NCBI RefSeq assembly: GCF_003344865.1
Contig: NZ_CP031165.1
Coordinates: forward strand, 558,001-622,000
DNA: 64,000 bases
Source: Euzebya pacifica
GTDB lineage: Bacteria; Actinomycetota; Nitriliruptoria; Euzebyales; Euzebyaceae
Direction of reading: 5' to 3'
Shown here: one piece after another, positions 26,648-35,648 of the stretch
How positions within the stretch are numbered: position 1 is the stretch's first letter
Layout: each line of letters opens with the position of its first letter
Notes under the pieces: model-generated
Told to the model about the DNA's origin: nothing
The model's input: the letters and a program-made list of their open reading frames with translations, nothing else
Databases searched by the model: none
Translations under genes and position numbers: made by a program

Positions 26648-27740
26648 TCTGCTGGTGGCCATCGCCGAGGAGGTGCTGCCCGACCGGGACTTCTTCCTCA
26701 TCCCGAGGCACAACGAGTTCTTCCCGAGCATGGGCTTCGGCGAGCATCTGGCCACCGTGCTGACCGCCCTCGCCAGCGACCCCGATGCCGTCCAGACCTA
26801 CCTCGACACCGGCGACGCCGACCAGCTCGCCGAACGCGTCCGGCTGCTGCTGGACCTCGACCCACACGCCCACGGCGTCGACGAAGGGGTCATCGGTGTC
26901 CTCATCGCGGCGCTGCACGACAGCAACGCCGACGCCTCGACCGTGGCTGCGGCGCTGGCGCAGACGATCGCGGCCGACGGTGCCGGCCACCTCGACATCC
27001 AGGTGGCACTGACGGTCGTGCTGCAGTCACACCTCGCCGAGCTCCTCGAGAACACCGGGACCATGGTCGACGGCTTCGACCGCGATCAGGTCACACAGCT
27101 GTTCACCAACCTGCTGGACGGCGCGGACGGCGCGGAGGTGCAGGTCATCACCGACCTCGTCCTCGGTGCCGCCGCCCAGGACGCCGCGGTCCCCGATCTC
27201 GCGAACCTCACCAGCGAGTCGACCCTGTCGGACCTGCTGAAGAACGAGCTGACCGACTGGGTGGGACCGCTGCAGCAGGCGCTCGTGGCCAACGAGATGT
27301 CGATCGAGGAGGCACGGGCGGCCATCACGTCGTCGTTCACCACCGGCGCCGGGCTCGTCAGCTCGCTCATCGGCCTGGCCGGCCCCTCGGGTGCCGTCGC
27401 CAAGCTGGTGACCCGCGAGGTCACCAAGCAGGTCACCGAATGGATCGCGGAGTCGGTGGCCTCGGCGGTCAGCCCCGAGGAGATCGCGGCCCCGTCGGTC
27501 CAGCAGCAAACCCACGCTATGGTCACCGGGATGTTGCCCCTCCTCGTCGACAACCCCGATGCGCGAACCCACATGGTCGACACCGGTGCCGTCACGCTGG
27601 TCGGGCTCGACGCCGTCCCGGCCGACACCGACCCCGGACGGGTGATCGACCTCGGCAACGGGCAGGTGGCGCTGGTCAACGAACACGTCTACGAGACGAT
27701 CTTCAACGACGTCCGCGATGCCGTCGAGGCCAGCAGGTGA
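26628..27740 (+). CDS. C-terminal part of the WXG100-like protein, shifted frame
   Basis: The reading frame joins sense with the 5' part at 26624-26627: dropping one base from ACGGATC gives a continuous chain through IEDLGTDLLVAIAEEVLPD. It then runs about 370 residues to a stop at 27740. The content is helical repeats rich in Ala, Asp, Leu and Thr (DLANLTSESTLSDLLKNELT, ASAVSPEEIAAPSVQQQ) without catalytic motifs. No convincing independent start codon with a ribosome site was found. Hence either a sequencing/assembly error, a true frameshift mutation, or much less likely programmed frameshifting. The last 4 bases overlap the next gene. Confidence 0.62.
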   Translation: MEDLGTDLLVAIAEEVLPDRDFFLIPRHNEFFPSMGFGEHLATVLTALASDPDAVQTYLDTGDADQLAERVRLLLDLDPHAHGVDEGVIGVLIAALHDSNADASTVAAALAQTIAADGAGHLDIQVALTVVLQSHLAELLENTGTMVDGFDRDQVTQLFTNLLDGADGAEVQVITDLVLGAAAQDAAVPDLANLTSESTLSDLLKNELTDWVGPLQQALVANEMSIEEARAAITSSFTTGAGLVSSLIGLAGPSGAVAKLVTREVTKQVTEWIAESVASAVSPEEIAAPSVQQQTHAMVTGMLPLLVDNPDARTHMVDTGAVTLVGLDAVPADTDPGRVIDLGNGQVALVNEHVYETIFNDVRDAVEASR

Positions 27741-28801
27741 CGTCGTGGGGTGCCGCGGGGGCGGTCGCCCTCGCCCTCGTCCTGGCCGGCTGCTCCGGGC
27801 CGCACCTCGTGGATGTTGCCCATGACGCCGGCGTCGCGGTGGACGCCACGACCGCCGACGCCGTCCTCGGCAGCCTGACCGACGATCCGGTCGTGGCGAC
27901 GGCGTTGCTGCTGGATGCCGACACGGGACCGGAGGCATGGCGCGCGCTCCTCGAGGCCGATGTCGACCCCACCGCGGTGGCGGTCCTGGCCGAGCACCTC
28001 GTCGCCGAAGGCATGCCGGCGGAGCTGTTGACTTCGGTGGGGGCCGGGCTGCTGTCCGCGAATGACGTCCCGGGTGAGACCGTGCTCCTCCTGACCGATG
28101 CGCTGGCCCCGGCGCTGGTCGACGAGTCGGCCCCGACCGACGGCACCGGCCTGACCTCCACGGCGATCGAGGCGTTCGTCGACGGTGCCTACCGCGCGAC
28201 CCCGGACCAGGACGTCGCAGCCCTGACCCGGCTGCTGGTTGCCCATCAGGCCAGAGGTCTGCGCGAGTGGGGACCGGCGCTGCTCGACGATGCGTCGTGG
28301 GAGGGCCGCTTCTTCGATTCGGTGGGCACCTCGGTCGCTGCGGTGATGGGGCCGCTCGGCCGTGCGCTGACCGACCGGGTCGGGGACGAGGACGCCGAGG
28401 CGGTGCTGGACGAGTCGTTGTCGGACGTCGAACACCTCCTCGCCGTTGCCGATCCGGACCGCAACCCGCAACCGAGCGACCGGATGGCGGCGGCTGCCGA
28501 GGCCGGGGCCGGCTGGGCGGACGCGGAGATCCCGGTGCAGGCCCACAACGTCGGTGCGGCGCTCGCGGTCCTGTCGATCCAGCACGCGCTCGACGACGGT
28601 GACATCCGGGCCCGCTTGGTCCCCGACGTGATCGCACCGGAGGACGTCATCACCGGCGATCCCGACCGGTTCCCCCCGGGTGCCACTCGCACGCTCGCCT
28701 CCGGGGCCCTCGTCGGCGTCAACGAGGTCATCTTCGGCAACCTCACCAGCGACATCCACACCTCGACGATCGCCCCGCTGGAACGTCGCTGGCAGGAGTG
28801 A
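27737..28801 (+). CDS. lipoprotein of the ESX-like cassette
   Basis: GTG 27737 overlaps the stop of the preceding frame (GTGA). The 354-residue protein starts with a short hydrophobic signal peptide and lipobox VLAGC (Cys 19), then a helical Ala/Asp/Leu-rich mature region of similar composition to the upstream C-terminal part (repeated helices such as AGLLSANDVPGETVLLLTDA). No enzyme motif is seen. As the third gene of the cassette it may be a membrane-anchored partner, receptor or immunity factor of the WXG-type protein; this is inference from position. It ends 2 bases from the convergent gene at 28804. Confidence 0.72.
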   Translation: MTSWGAAGAVALALVLAGCSGPHLVDVAHDAGVAVDATTADAVLGSLTDDPVVATALLLDADTGPEAWRALLEADVDPTAVAVLAEHLVAEGMPAELLTSVGAGLLSANDVPGETVLLLTDALAPALVDESAPTDGTGLTSTAIEAFVDGAYRATPDQDVAALTRLLVAHQARGLREWGPALLDDASWEGRFFDSVGTSVAAVMGPLGRALTDRVGDEDAEAVLDESLSDVEHLLAVADPDRNPQPSDRMAAAAEAGAGWADAEIPVQAHNVGAALAVLSIQHALDDGDIRARLVPDVIAPEDVITGDPDRFPPGATRTLASGALVGVNEVIFGNLTSDIHTSTIAPLERRWQE

Positions 28802-28803
28802 CC

Positions 28804-29196
28804 CTAGTGGAGGTCGATGGCCACGACGGCGGCCTCGCGGGCTGCAGCCGCCACGTCGTCGCCGGTGGCGGTCGGGGTGACCCCCAGCTCCGCCCAGGCA
28901 CCGGGGTTGGTGTGCAGGTAGGCCACCATCGCCTCGTCCAGCGCCTCGCCCTCGAGGAAGGACGCCGCCCCCGACCTGTTGGTGCCGGCCAGCCGCACCG
29001 TCACCGTCGCTGATCCCTCCGACGGGATCGAGCGCCACCAGTCCTGCGACGACCCACCGAGCACGACAAGGCGGTCACCGTCGCGGTGGTGGCGCACCAC
29101 GGCGGGCTCGCCGCCGTCGACCGACACGATGGCCCAGCTCTTCGACCGCAGGCGATGCAGGGGCGAACGGAGCAGCAGCGAGGTGATGGCGGACAC
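28804..29196 (-). CDS. nitroreductase-like (deazaflavin/PNPOx-fold) protein
   Basis: A 130-residue protein of the DDN/PNPOx-fold group (about residues 6-115): an early basic stretch SPLHRLRSKSW, beta strands VVRHHRDGDRLVVLGG, then QDWWRSI followed by ATVTVRL, which corresponds to the family's segment after the conserved Trp-Trp. Such proteins use F420 or FMN to reduce diverse substrates, but short members can be non-catalytic. GTG 29196 was chosen as start; sequence further upstream does not fit. It reads towards the cassette lipoprotein with only a 2-base gap. Confidence 0.7.
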   Translation of the reverse strand: MSAITSLLLRSPLHRLRSKSWAIVSVDGGEPAVVRHHRDGDRLVVLGGSSQDWWRSIPSEGSATVTVRLAGTNRSGAASFLEGEALDEAMVAYLHTNPGAWAELGVTPTATGDDVAAAAREAAVVAIDLH

Positions 29197-29234
29197 GGCT
29201 GCAGGGTACGCCCCGCCCGGGACCGACCACCGCC

Positions 29235-29945
29235 TCAGCCGTACGCCAGCTCGACCGCCATGCCCAGGGCCTCGTCGAACATGTCCTCCGTCAGCCGGCC
29301 CGTGAAGGTGTTCTGCTGGCTGACGTGATAGCTGCCGACCAACGCCAACCCCTCGACCTCGGCCACCGCCCCGTGCCCGAAGGCGGGCTTGGGTCGCGGC
29401 TTGCCGAGGAACATCCAGGCCCCGTCCCACGCGAAGCGGCCGAGGCAGAGGATGACCTCGGGCTGCAGCAGCCGGAGCTCGTCGGCCAGGTAGGGCGCGC
29501 ACTCGTCTCGTTCGGCGGCGGTCGGTTTGTTGGCCGGGGGTGCGCACTTCACCGGTGAGGTGATCCACACCCGGTTCAGCACCAGCCCGTCGTCGAGTCC
29601 CACCGCCTCGGGTTGGTTGGCCAGCCCCGCCCGATGCAGCGCGGCGTAGAGGAAGTCACCCGAGCGGTCGCCGGTGAACATCCGCCCCGTCCGGTTGGCG
29701 CCGTGGGCCGCGGGGGCCAGCCCGAGGACCAGCAGCTTGGCGGTGGGATCGCCGAAGCCCGGCACCCCCCTCGCCCAGTAGTCCTCGTCGGCGAAGGCCC
29801 GGCGCTTGACGCGTCCGACCTCCTCCCGCCATTCCACCAGCCTCGGGCAGGCACGGCAGGCGGCGACCGCCGCACCGACCTCGGCCAGCGAGGCGTGGGC
29901 GGGCGGGGCGTCCTTCGGCGCGGATGGGTCAGGCGACGGCGTCAC
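29235..29945 (-). CDS. family 5 uracil-DNA glycosylase (UdgB)
   Basis: The enzyme removes uracil and some other damaged bases from DNA. The 236-residue sequence shows the family's pattern: four cysteines for the 4Fe-4S cluster in CRACPRL and [17 protein letters not shown], the motif [19 protein letters not shown], and the C-terminal [13 protein letters not shown] that resembles HPSxQNTxTG. GTG 29945 overlaps the stop of the upstream membrane peptidase gene by 17 bases. Length and motifs are normal for the UdgB-type enzymes of actinobacteria and archaea. Confidence 0.93.
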   Translation of the reverse strand: MTPSPDPSAPKDAPPAHASLAEVGAAVAACRACPRLVEWREEVGRVKRRAFADEDYWARGVPGFGDPTAKLLVLGLAPAAHGANRTGRMFTGDRSGDFLYAALHRAGLANQPEAVGLDDGLVLNRVWITSPVKCAPPANKPTAAERDECAPYLADELRLLQPEVILCLGRFAWDGAWMFLGKPRPKPAFGHGAVAEVEGLALVGSYHVSQQNTFTGRLTEDMFDEALGMAVELAYG

Positions 29946-30705
29946 GTGCGGTGCCGCCCGCTGCGGTTCGCAGGAAGATCCATGCGCCGTAGGCAAGCAC
30001 GAGCAGCGAGAACACACCGCACACCCCGCCCCAGAACCAGTACGGGCCGACCAGGGCGTCGGCGATGGACGCCGAGTCGCTGCGGCCCACCCCGGCACCG
30101 GTCGCGGCCGTCCGGGCGAAGAGGTACTCGGAGCGGGAGAACACCGACATGGCCAGCTGCACCGACAGGAACACCAGCCACAGCTGTGACCAGTGGTGCT
30201 GCTTGATCCCCAGGGCGATGGCCAGGGAGATGCCGGCCAGTCCCAGCGCCACGGCCCATCCGACGAGGCTGCGGACCCACAGCACGGCGGTGAGCACGCC
30301 GAGGATGCCGCCGATGAGCAGGAACCACCTGGCCCACAGGCCCTTGCGGCCCACGGTGAACCCGATGGCCGCCGCAACAGCCGGGCCGACCAGCCCGCCG
30401 GCCGAGACGACCGCGCGGGCAACGCGCCCGCCGCTGGTGCCCGTCAACGCAACGCCCGAGCCGTCACCGTAGATCCGCAGGTTCTCGAAGCTGCCGCCGA
30501 CGAGGATGGCGGCCAGGCCGTGGCCCATCTCGTGGACGTAGGTGGAGATCAGCAGCAGCGGGTAGCCGACGATCTCGCCGCCGGGGACGACGAACAGCAC
30601 GGCGGTGACGACCAGCGACGCCAGGAGCGTGCGCCGTGCCTGCGACGCGGCGACCTCCGCGGAGGCCTGCGGCAGGCCCCGCCCGGGAAGCGGGGCGTCA
30701 GCCAT
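29929..30705 (-). CDS. M50B family membrane metallopeptidase
   Basis: A 258-residue multi-spanning protein with about six membrane segments. The zinc motif HEMGHG sits in the second half of a helix ([16 protein letters not shown], about residues 53-68), matching site-2-protease-like M50B peptidases. The second zinc ligand is not obvious (later segments contain [10 protein letters not shown]). It may cleave a membrane-anchored regulator. It is the middle of a tight minus-strand set (PP2C, peptidase, UdgB), overlapping PP2C by 8 bases. Confidence 0.85.
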   Translation of the reverse strand: MADAPLPGRGLPQASAEVAASQARRTLLASLVVTAVLFVVPGGEIVGYPLLLISTYVHEMGHGLAAILVGGSFENLRIYGDGSGVALTGTSGGRVARAVVSAGGLVGPAVAAAIGFTVGRKGLWARWFLLIGGILGVLTAVLWVRSLVGWAVALGLAGISLAIALGIKQHHWSQLWLVFLSVQLAMSVFSRSEYLFARTAATGAGVGRSDSASIADALVGPYWFWGGVCGVFSLLVLAYGAWIFLRTAAGGTARDAVA

Positions 30706-31426
30706 CGGGGAGGACTCGGACCATCACGATCGTGATGTTGTCCGGCCCCCCGGCGTCCCTGGCGGCCGTGATGACACCTTCGACGGCGTCCATGAGCGGC
30801 TTGTCGTGCACGATCCGTTCCAGCTCGGCGTCGTCGATGACCCCGTGCACCCCGTCGCTGACCAGGACGAGCTCGTCACCGACCTGCAGCGCGACGTGCT
30901 CGCCGGCCTCCACCCCGACCTCCTCGGCCTGTCCGAGCGCCTTGAGGATCACCGACCGCTTGGGATGGGTTCGTGCCTCCTCCTCGGTGATGACGCCCGC
31001 CTCGATGAGCGCGCCGACGTAGGAGTGGTCGGGGGTGACGCGACGCATGGGCGCATCGCCACGCTTGAGGTAGGCCCGGGTGTCACCGACCTGGGCCAGC
31101 AGCATCGTGTCGCCGTGCAGCAGTCCGGCGGTGACGGTGGTGCCCATGCCCTCGCGGTCGGGTTCGTTGACGGCCCGTTGGTGGATCCGCTTGTTGGCCG
31201 CTTCGATGCTGGCGACGAGCGCGGCGTAGGCGTCGTCGGACGTGGCGAACGTCTGGATGTCCAGCCCGTCCATCTCCGCGACGAGCATGGACGAGGCCAC
31301 GTCGCCGGCGTTGTGCCCGCCCAGCCCGTCGGCGACGACGAACAAGCGCTCGCCGACGAGGGCACGGTCCTCGTTTCGTTCTCGGACCAGGCCTACATCT
31401 GTGCGACCGAACGCCTGAATCTTCAC
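30698..31426 (-). CDS. PP2C-type Ser/Thr protein phosphatase
   Basis: A cytoplasmic 242-residue PPM phosphatase: VRERNEDRALV carries the metal-binding motif, ADGLGGHNAGDVAS the second, DHSYV and GDELVLVSDGVHG the third, and GGPDNITIVMV the fourth. All metal ligands look intact. No membrane segment, so it is soluble. It starts with GTG at 31426, divergent from the XPB pair. It might oppose the Ser/Thr kinases further along, but that is inference from the window. Confidence 0.92.
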   Translation of the reverse strand: MKIQAFGRTDVGLVRERNEDRALVGERLFVVADGLGGHNAGDVASSMLVAEMDGLDIQTFATSDDAYAALVASIEAANKRIHQRAVNEPDREGMGTTVTAGLLHGDTMLLAQVGDTRAYLKRGDAPMRRVTPDHSYVGALIEAGVITEEEARTHPKRSVILKALGQAEEVGVEAGEHVALQVGDELVLVSDGVHGVIDDAELERIVHDKPLMDAVEGVITAARDAGGPDNITIVMVRVLPDG

Positions 31427-31534
31427 GTGGGTCCATTGTGTACCGCACCGGGGCCGTTCATGGGTGACTTGTCACCGTTTGGTCGCCCTCTGCCACCGCC
31501 GCGGATGTCACACCGCACGGCTACGCTGCCCCGG

Positions 31535-33628
31535 ATGCGCCCCTCGTCGGACCGGATCTCCGCGTTGCGGAGGATGGCAGCCCCGGACCTGGCCGCCCTG
31601 CTCGGGCGGGTGCCTGCCCTTGCCGAGTCGCTGGACGGCACCGGTCCGCTCGCCCCGGCCAGCGACTACGACCTCGGGCCGCTCGTGACCCGCAGCGACC
31701 GCACGCTGACCCACCTCGCCGTGCTCATGGCCTCGCCTCGTGGCGTGACCACCACCATCGGGTCGCTCAACCGGCTGGAGCGCCAGCTGCTGCTCGTGGC
31801 CGCACTCAACGACGGTGCCGTCGAACGCGAGCAGGTCGTCGGCGAAGCGGGCAACCACCTCGAGCTCGACCGTGCCCAATCGGCGCTGGCCCACCTCCTG
31901 CTGGCCCACCCCGCCTACGAGCAGGGCGAATGGCTGGTCCTCCGTCCGGGGGTGCTGCGGTACGTGCCGTTCCCGGGGATCCGCATGTACGACGCGCTGC
32001 AGTCGCTGTCGGGGTCGGACCTGGACATGCTGCTGCAACGCCTCGGTGAGGTCGACGACCTGCCCTACCGCCACGAGGATCGCCGTCGGCTGGTCGGCCA
32101 GCTGATGCGGCGACGCGACGTGGCGCAGGGGATCCGCGACCAGCTGGACCCCGACGCCCAGCGGGTGCTGGACGTGCTGGTCGAGCACGGCAGCCAGCGG
32201 GTTGCCGACCTGGGCCTGCCACCGTTCGACCCGTGGGACCGTCGGGGCGGGCCGCTGCACGAGGTCGTCCAGCGCGGGATGGCCGGCGTGGACACCGCCA
32301 AGCAACGGGCCTACGTGTGGCTGGACGTGGCCTACGGCCTGCGCGAGCGGATGTTCGACGACTGGCCGTTGTCGCCGCCACCGGTGCAGCCCCAGCCGCT
32401 GCACGACCCCGGCCCGCGCACCCCGGCGGTGCTGCGACGGCTGCAGATGCTGCTGGAGCTGTGGGCCGGCGAACCCGCACCGGGCCTGGCGTCGGGCGGC
32501 CTCGGGGTGCGGCCGATCCGGGCGGCTGCCAAGGGGTTCGGGGTCACGCCCGAGTCCATCGGCCTGCTCGCCCACCTGGCCATCGACCTGGGTCTGCTCG
32601 GACAGACCGAAGAGGGGGAATGGGCCCCCACGCCGGCGCTGCCGGGCTTCCTGTCGCGGCCGCCGGCGCAGCAGTGGTCGGCGCTGGTGACCGCCTACCG
32701 CCAGGCGTCCACCTTCGACGAGCACGAGGGCCTGCCGACCCGGTGGAGCGGCGAGATGGTGTGGCCACCGCCGATGGCGCAGCGCCGCGTCGTGCTCGAC
32801 GTGCTGTCCACGCTTGAGCAGGGGACCGGCGTCGACGACGAGACGCTGGTCGAACTGTGCGACTGGCGTTCGCCCGAGGCGCTGGGTCGTCACGGCGCCG
32901 AGCAGATCATCGCCGCCCTGCGGGTGCTCGACCTCGTCCCCTCCTCCGGTGCGGTCGGCCTGACCGCGGCCGCCAGGGCGTTGTGGGACGGCGGGGTCGA
33001 GGCGGCGACGCTGGCGCTCGGGCCGGTCGTCGAGCAGATCGTCGTGCAGGCCGACCACAGCGTGATCGCCCCACCTGGCCTGTCCCCGCGGGTGGCCGGC
33101 CAGCTGGGGGCGATCGCCGAGCTCGAGTCCGACGCCGGCGCACAGATCTGGCGCATCACCGCGAAGAAGGTTGCCGAGGCGCTGGCCGACGGACGGACCC
33201 GCGACGAGATCGTGACGTTCCTGACCGAGACGTCCAGCGTCCCGCCACCCGGCAACGTGCTGGTCACCGTCGATGACGTGGCCGCCCGCCACGGTCGGGT
33301 GCGGGCCGGGGTCGTGGGGTCCTACCTCCGCGGCGACGACCCGGCGGACGTGGCGGCGGCTGCGGCGGTGTCGGCCGCCAAGCTGCGTGTGCTGGCGCCG
33401 ACGGTCGCGGTCAGCCCGCTGTCGCGCGAGGCCATGATCAAGGCGCTGCGGACCCGCGGGATCATCGCGGTGGCCGAGGACGGCGACGGTGCGCTGGTGC
33501 CGCCGCGACGCACCAGCGGGGTGGCCCTGGACGACACCGGGCTCCCGCAGGAGATCGACCGAGGCGCCACCCCCGACACGATGACCCTCGCCGAGGAGCT
33601 GCTGGCGGCCGAGGGGGCGTCCCGATGA
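31535..33628 (+). CDS. helicase-associated protein (XPB/Ssl2-like N-terminal type)
   Basis: This 697-residue protein belongs to the helicase-C-terminal/XPB-associated group paired with bacterial XPB. The last 200 residues contain LRVLAPTVAVSPLSREAMIK and GIIAVAEDGDGALVPPRR, typical of the group; most of the rest is helical. It has no ATPase motifs and probably helps XPB load or act. ATG 31535 was chosen over an upstream in-frame ATG at 31505 because TACGCT (31522-31527) ends 7 bases before it, fitting a leaderless transcript. The gene ends with an ATGA overlap to XPB. Confidence 0.85.
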   Translation: MRPSSDRISALRRMAAPDLAALLGRVPALAESLDGTGPLAPASDYDLGPLVTRSDRTLTHLAVLMASPRGVTTTIGSLNRLERQLLLVAALNDGAVEREQVVGEAGNHLELDRAQSALAHLLLAHPAYEQGEWLVLRPGVLRYVPFPGIRMYDALQSLSGSDLDMLLQRLGEVDDLPYRHEDRRRLVGQLMRRRDVAQGIRDQLDPDAQRVLDVLVEHGSQRVADLGLPPFDPWDRRGGPLHEVVQRGMAGVDTAKQRAYVWLDVAYGLRERMFDDWPLSPPPVQPQPLHDPGPRTPAVLRRLQMLLELWAGEPAPGLASGGLGVRPIRAAAKGFGVTPESIGLLAHLAIDLGLLGQTEEGEWAPTPALPGFLSRPPAQQWSALVTAYRQASTFDEHEGLPTRWSGEMVWPPPMAQRRVVLDVLSTLEQGTGVDDETLVELCDWRSPEALGRHGAEQIIAALRVLDLVPSSGAVGLTAAARALWDGGVEAATLALGPVVEQIVVQADHSVIAPPGLSPRVAGQLGAIAELESDAGAQIWRITAKKVAEALADGRTRDEIVTFLTETSSVPPPGNVLVTVDDVAARHGRVRAGVVGSYLRGDDPADVAAAAAVSAAKLRVLAPTVAVSPLSREAMIKALRTRGIIAVAEDGDGALVPPRRTSGVALDDTGLPQEIDRGATPDTMTLAEELLAAEGASR

Positions 33629-35334
33629 GCCTGCTCGGCGGCCAGGCGCCGGCGGGCATGCCCGATCCGACCAACCCGCTGATCGTGCAGTCCGACCTGA
33701 CGGTGCTGCTGGAGACGGCCGCGCCCCGGGCGGCGGAGGCCCGCGGTGCCCTGTCCCGGTTCGCCGAGCTCGACAAGGCCCCCGAGCACATCCAGACCTA
33801 CCGGATCACCCCGCTGACGTTGTGGAACGCCGCGGCGTCGGGGTTGACGGCGGCAGAGGCCACGACGACGTTGACCGGCTTCGCCAAGTACCCGGTCCCC
33901 CCGGCGGTGCTGACGGAGGTCGCCGAGCAGATCGGCCGCTACGGCCGGTTGCGCCTGGTACGCGACTTCGACTCGGGCGGCCTGGCGATCACCACCGACG
34001 AGCCGTCGCTGCTGGACACCCTCGTCGCCCACGACCGGGTGGCGCCGCTGGTCGGTGATCGGTTGGACGGCAACCGCTTCGCCGTGCGAATCGGCGACCG
34101 CGGGGCCCTCAAGCAGGCGTTGGTGACGCTCGGCTGGCCGCCGTCGGACGAGGCCGGCTACGACGACGGGGCACAGCTGCCGATCGACCTGACCTGCGAA
34201 CCGCGGCCCTACCAGGGTGATGCGGTGGCGTCGTGGTGGGCCGATGGGTCCGCCGCGGGCGGCAACGGCGTGCTGGTGCTGCCCTGCGGGGCGGGCAAGA
34301 CGATCATCGGCCTGGCCGCGATGGTGCAGGCGGGGACCAAGACGTTGGTCATCGCGACGTCGGTGATGGCCGCCCGGCAGTGGATCAACGAGGCGATCGA
34401 CAAGACCGACCTGACGGCGGATCAGGTCGGGGAGTACTCGGGGGAGACCAAGGACGTCAAGCCGCTGACCGTCGCGACCTACCAGATCCTCACGTGGCGC
34501 CAGCCCGGGGTGGCCGAGGACGCCGACGAGGAGCTGGCCCATCCGCACCTGTCGTTGTTCAACCGCGAGCCCTGGGGCCTGGTGGTCTACGACGAGGTCC
34601 ACCTGCTGCCGGCGCCGGTGTTCCGCGCGACGTCGCGCATCCAGGCGATCCGCCGGCTGGGCCTGACCGCCACGCTGGTCCGCGAGGACGGCCGGGAGGA
34701 GGACGTCTTCTCCCTCATCGGTCCCAAGCGGTACGACGCGCCGTGGAAGGAGCTCGAGGCGCAGGGGTGGATCGCCCCGGCAACATGCACCGAGGTCCGC
34801 GTGGACCTGCCCGAGGACCTGCGGATGGCGTACGCGACGGCCAAGCCGCAGCAGCGCTACCGGCTGGCGGCGACCGCGCCGGCGAAGCTGAAGGCGGTGG
34901 ACCGGCTGGTCGAGCGGCATCGCGGCGACCGCATCCTCGTCATCGGGCAGTACCTGGACCAGCTCAAGCAGGTGGCGACGCACCTCGACGCACCCCTGAT
35001 CACCGGCCAGACCTCCCAGACGGTGCGGGAGGAGCGGTTCAACGCCTTCCGCGACGGCGACATCGAGCTGCTGGTGGTGTCGAAGATCGCCAACTTCTCC
35101 ATCGACCTGCCCGAGGCCAACGTGGCGATCCAGATCTCGGGCGCCTTCGGATCGCGGCAGGAGGAGGCACAGCGCCTGGGCCGGATCATCCGCCCCAAGG
35201 CCAACGGCGGGCAGGCCAGCTTCTACACCGTGGTCGCCCGCGAGACGATCGACGCGACGTTCGCCGCCAACCGCCAGCGCTTCCTGACTGAGCAGGGCTA
35301 CGCCTACGACATCACCGACCTCGCCCGCCTGTAG
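33625..35334 (+). CDS. bacterial XPB-like DNA repair helicase
   Basis: A 569-residue superfamily 2 helicase. Visible are Walker A PCGAGKTIIGLAAM, DEVH in VVYDEVHLLPA, TATLVREDGREED carrying the XPB RED motif, and QRYRLAATAPAKLKAVDRLV before motif IV; ASSGSRQEEAQRLGRIIRPK-like motif VI is present (FGSRQEEAQRLGRI). XPB in actinobacteria and archaea is a 3'-5' helicase implicated in nucleotide excision repair. ATG 33625 overlaps the previous stop, so both products are likely made together. Confidence 0.93.
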   Translation: MSLLGGQAPAGMPDPTNPLIVQSDLTVLLETAAPRAAEARGALSRFAELDKAPEHIQTYRITPLTLWNAAASGLTAAEATTTLTGFAKYPVPPAVLTEVAEQIGRYGRLRLVRDFDSGGLAITTDEPSLLDTLVAHDRVAPLVGDRLDGNRFAVRIGDRGALKQALVTLGWPPSDEAGYDDGAQLPIDLTCEPRPYQGDAVASWWADGSAAGGNGVLVLPCGAGKTIIGLAAMVQAGTKTLVIATSVMAARQWINEAIDKTDLTADQVGEYSGETKDVKPLTVATYQILTWRQPGVAEDADEELAHPHLSLFNREPWGLVVYDEVHLLPAPVFRATSRIQAIRRLGLTATLVREDGREEDVFSLIGPKRYDAPWKELEAQGWIAPATCTEVRVDLPEDLRMAYATAKPQQRYRLAATAPAKLKAVDRLVERHRGDRILVIGQYLDQLKQVATHLDAPLITGQTSQTVREERFNAFRDGDIELLVVSKIANFSIDLPEANVAIQISGAFGSRQEEAQRLGRIIRPKANGGQASFYTVVARETIDATFAANRQRFLTEQGYAYDITDLARL

Positions 35335-35427
35335 GTCTCGGGGCGCCGGCTCGGGCCGCTCGGGCTGGCCGGCGTGGTCGGCCTTTCGGCCGCCTCAGGG
35401 GGTCGGCGTGGTCGGCCGCTTCGGGCG

Positions 35428-35572
35428 GTGTGTGCGTTGCCCGCCCCCTGGCGCCGCCCATGCCACCCACCCCGGCGGCGTGTGTGCGTTGCCCACCCCC
35501 TGAGGGCGCTTATCGCGCACGGTGCCCGGGGGTGGGTGCGTTGCCCGCCTGCTGGGGCCGTCCAACGCACAC
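35428..35572. repeat. imperfect palindromic repeats, set 1
   Basis: Three copies share the element GTGTGCGTTGCCC or GTGCGTTGCCC near 35429, 35480 and 35537. The third forms a clear hairpin: GTGCGTTG pairs with CAACGCAC at 35562-35569. They lie in the roughly 300-base gap between XPB and the SDR gene, which has no ORF I could support. Related but inverted copies are present after the SDR (36521-36668). Confidence 0.55.
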
Positions 35573-35648
35573 GTCGGTTGGGGCCGGTTGGGTGGCCGGT
35601 GGTGGGCTCGGTTGGGTGACTGCGGTCATGTCGGACTAGGTTGCGCCC

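Noticed and set aside
30605-31534. Plus-strand extension before the XPB partner
   Set aside because: It runs through the PP2C and peptidase genes on the other strand; the family N-terminus and the TACGCT spacing favour 31535.
35335-35648. Protein-coding frames in the repeat region
   Set aside because: Short open frames exist, but the content is repeats and hairpins, with no ribosome sites or conserved domain.
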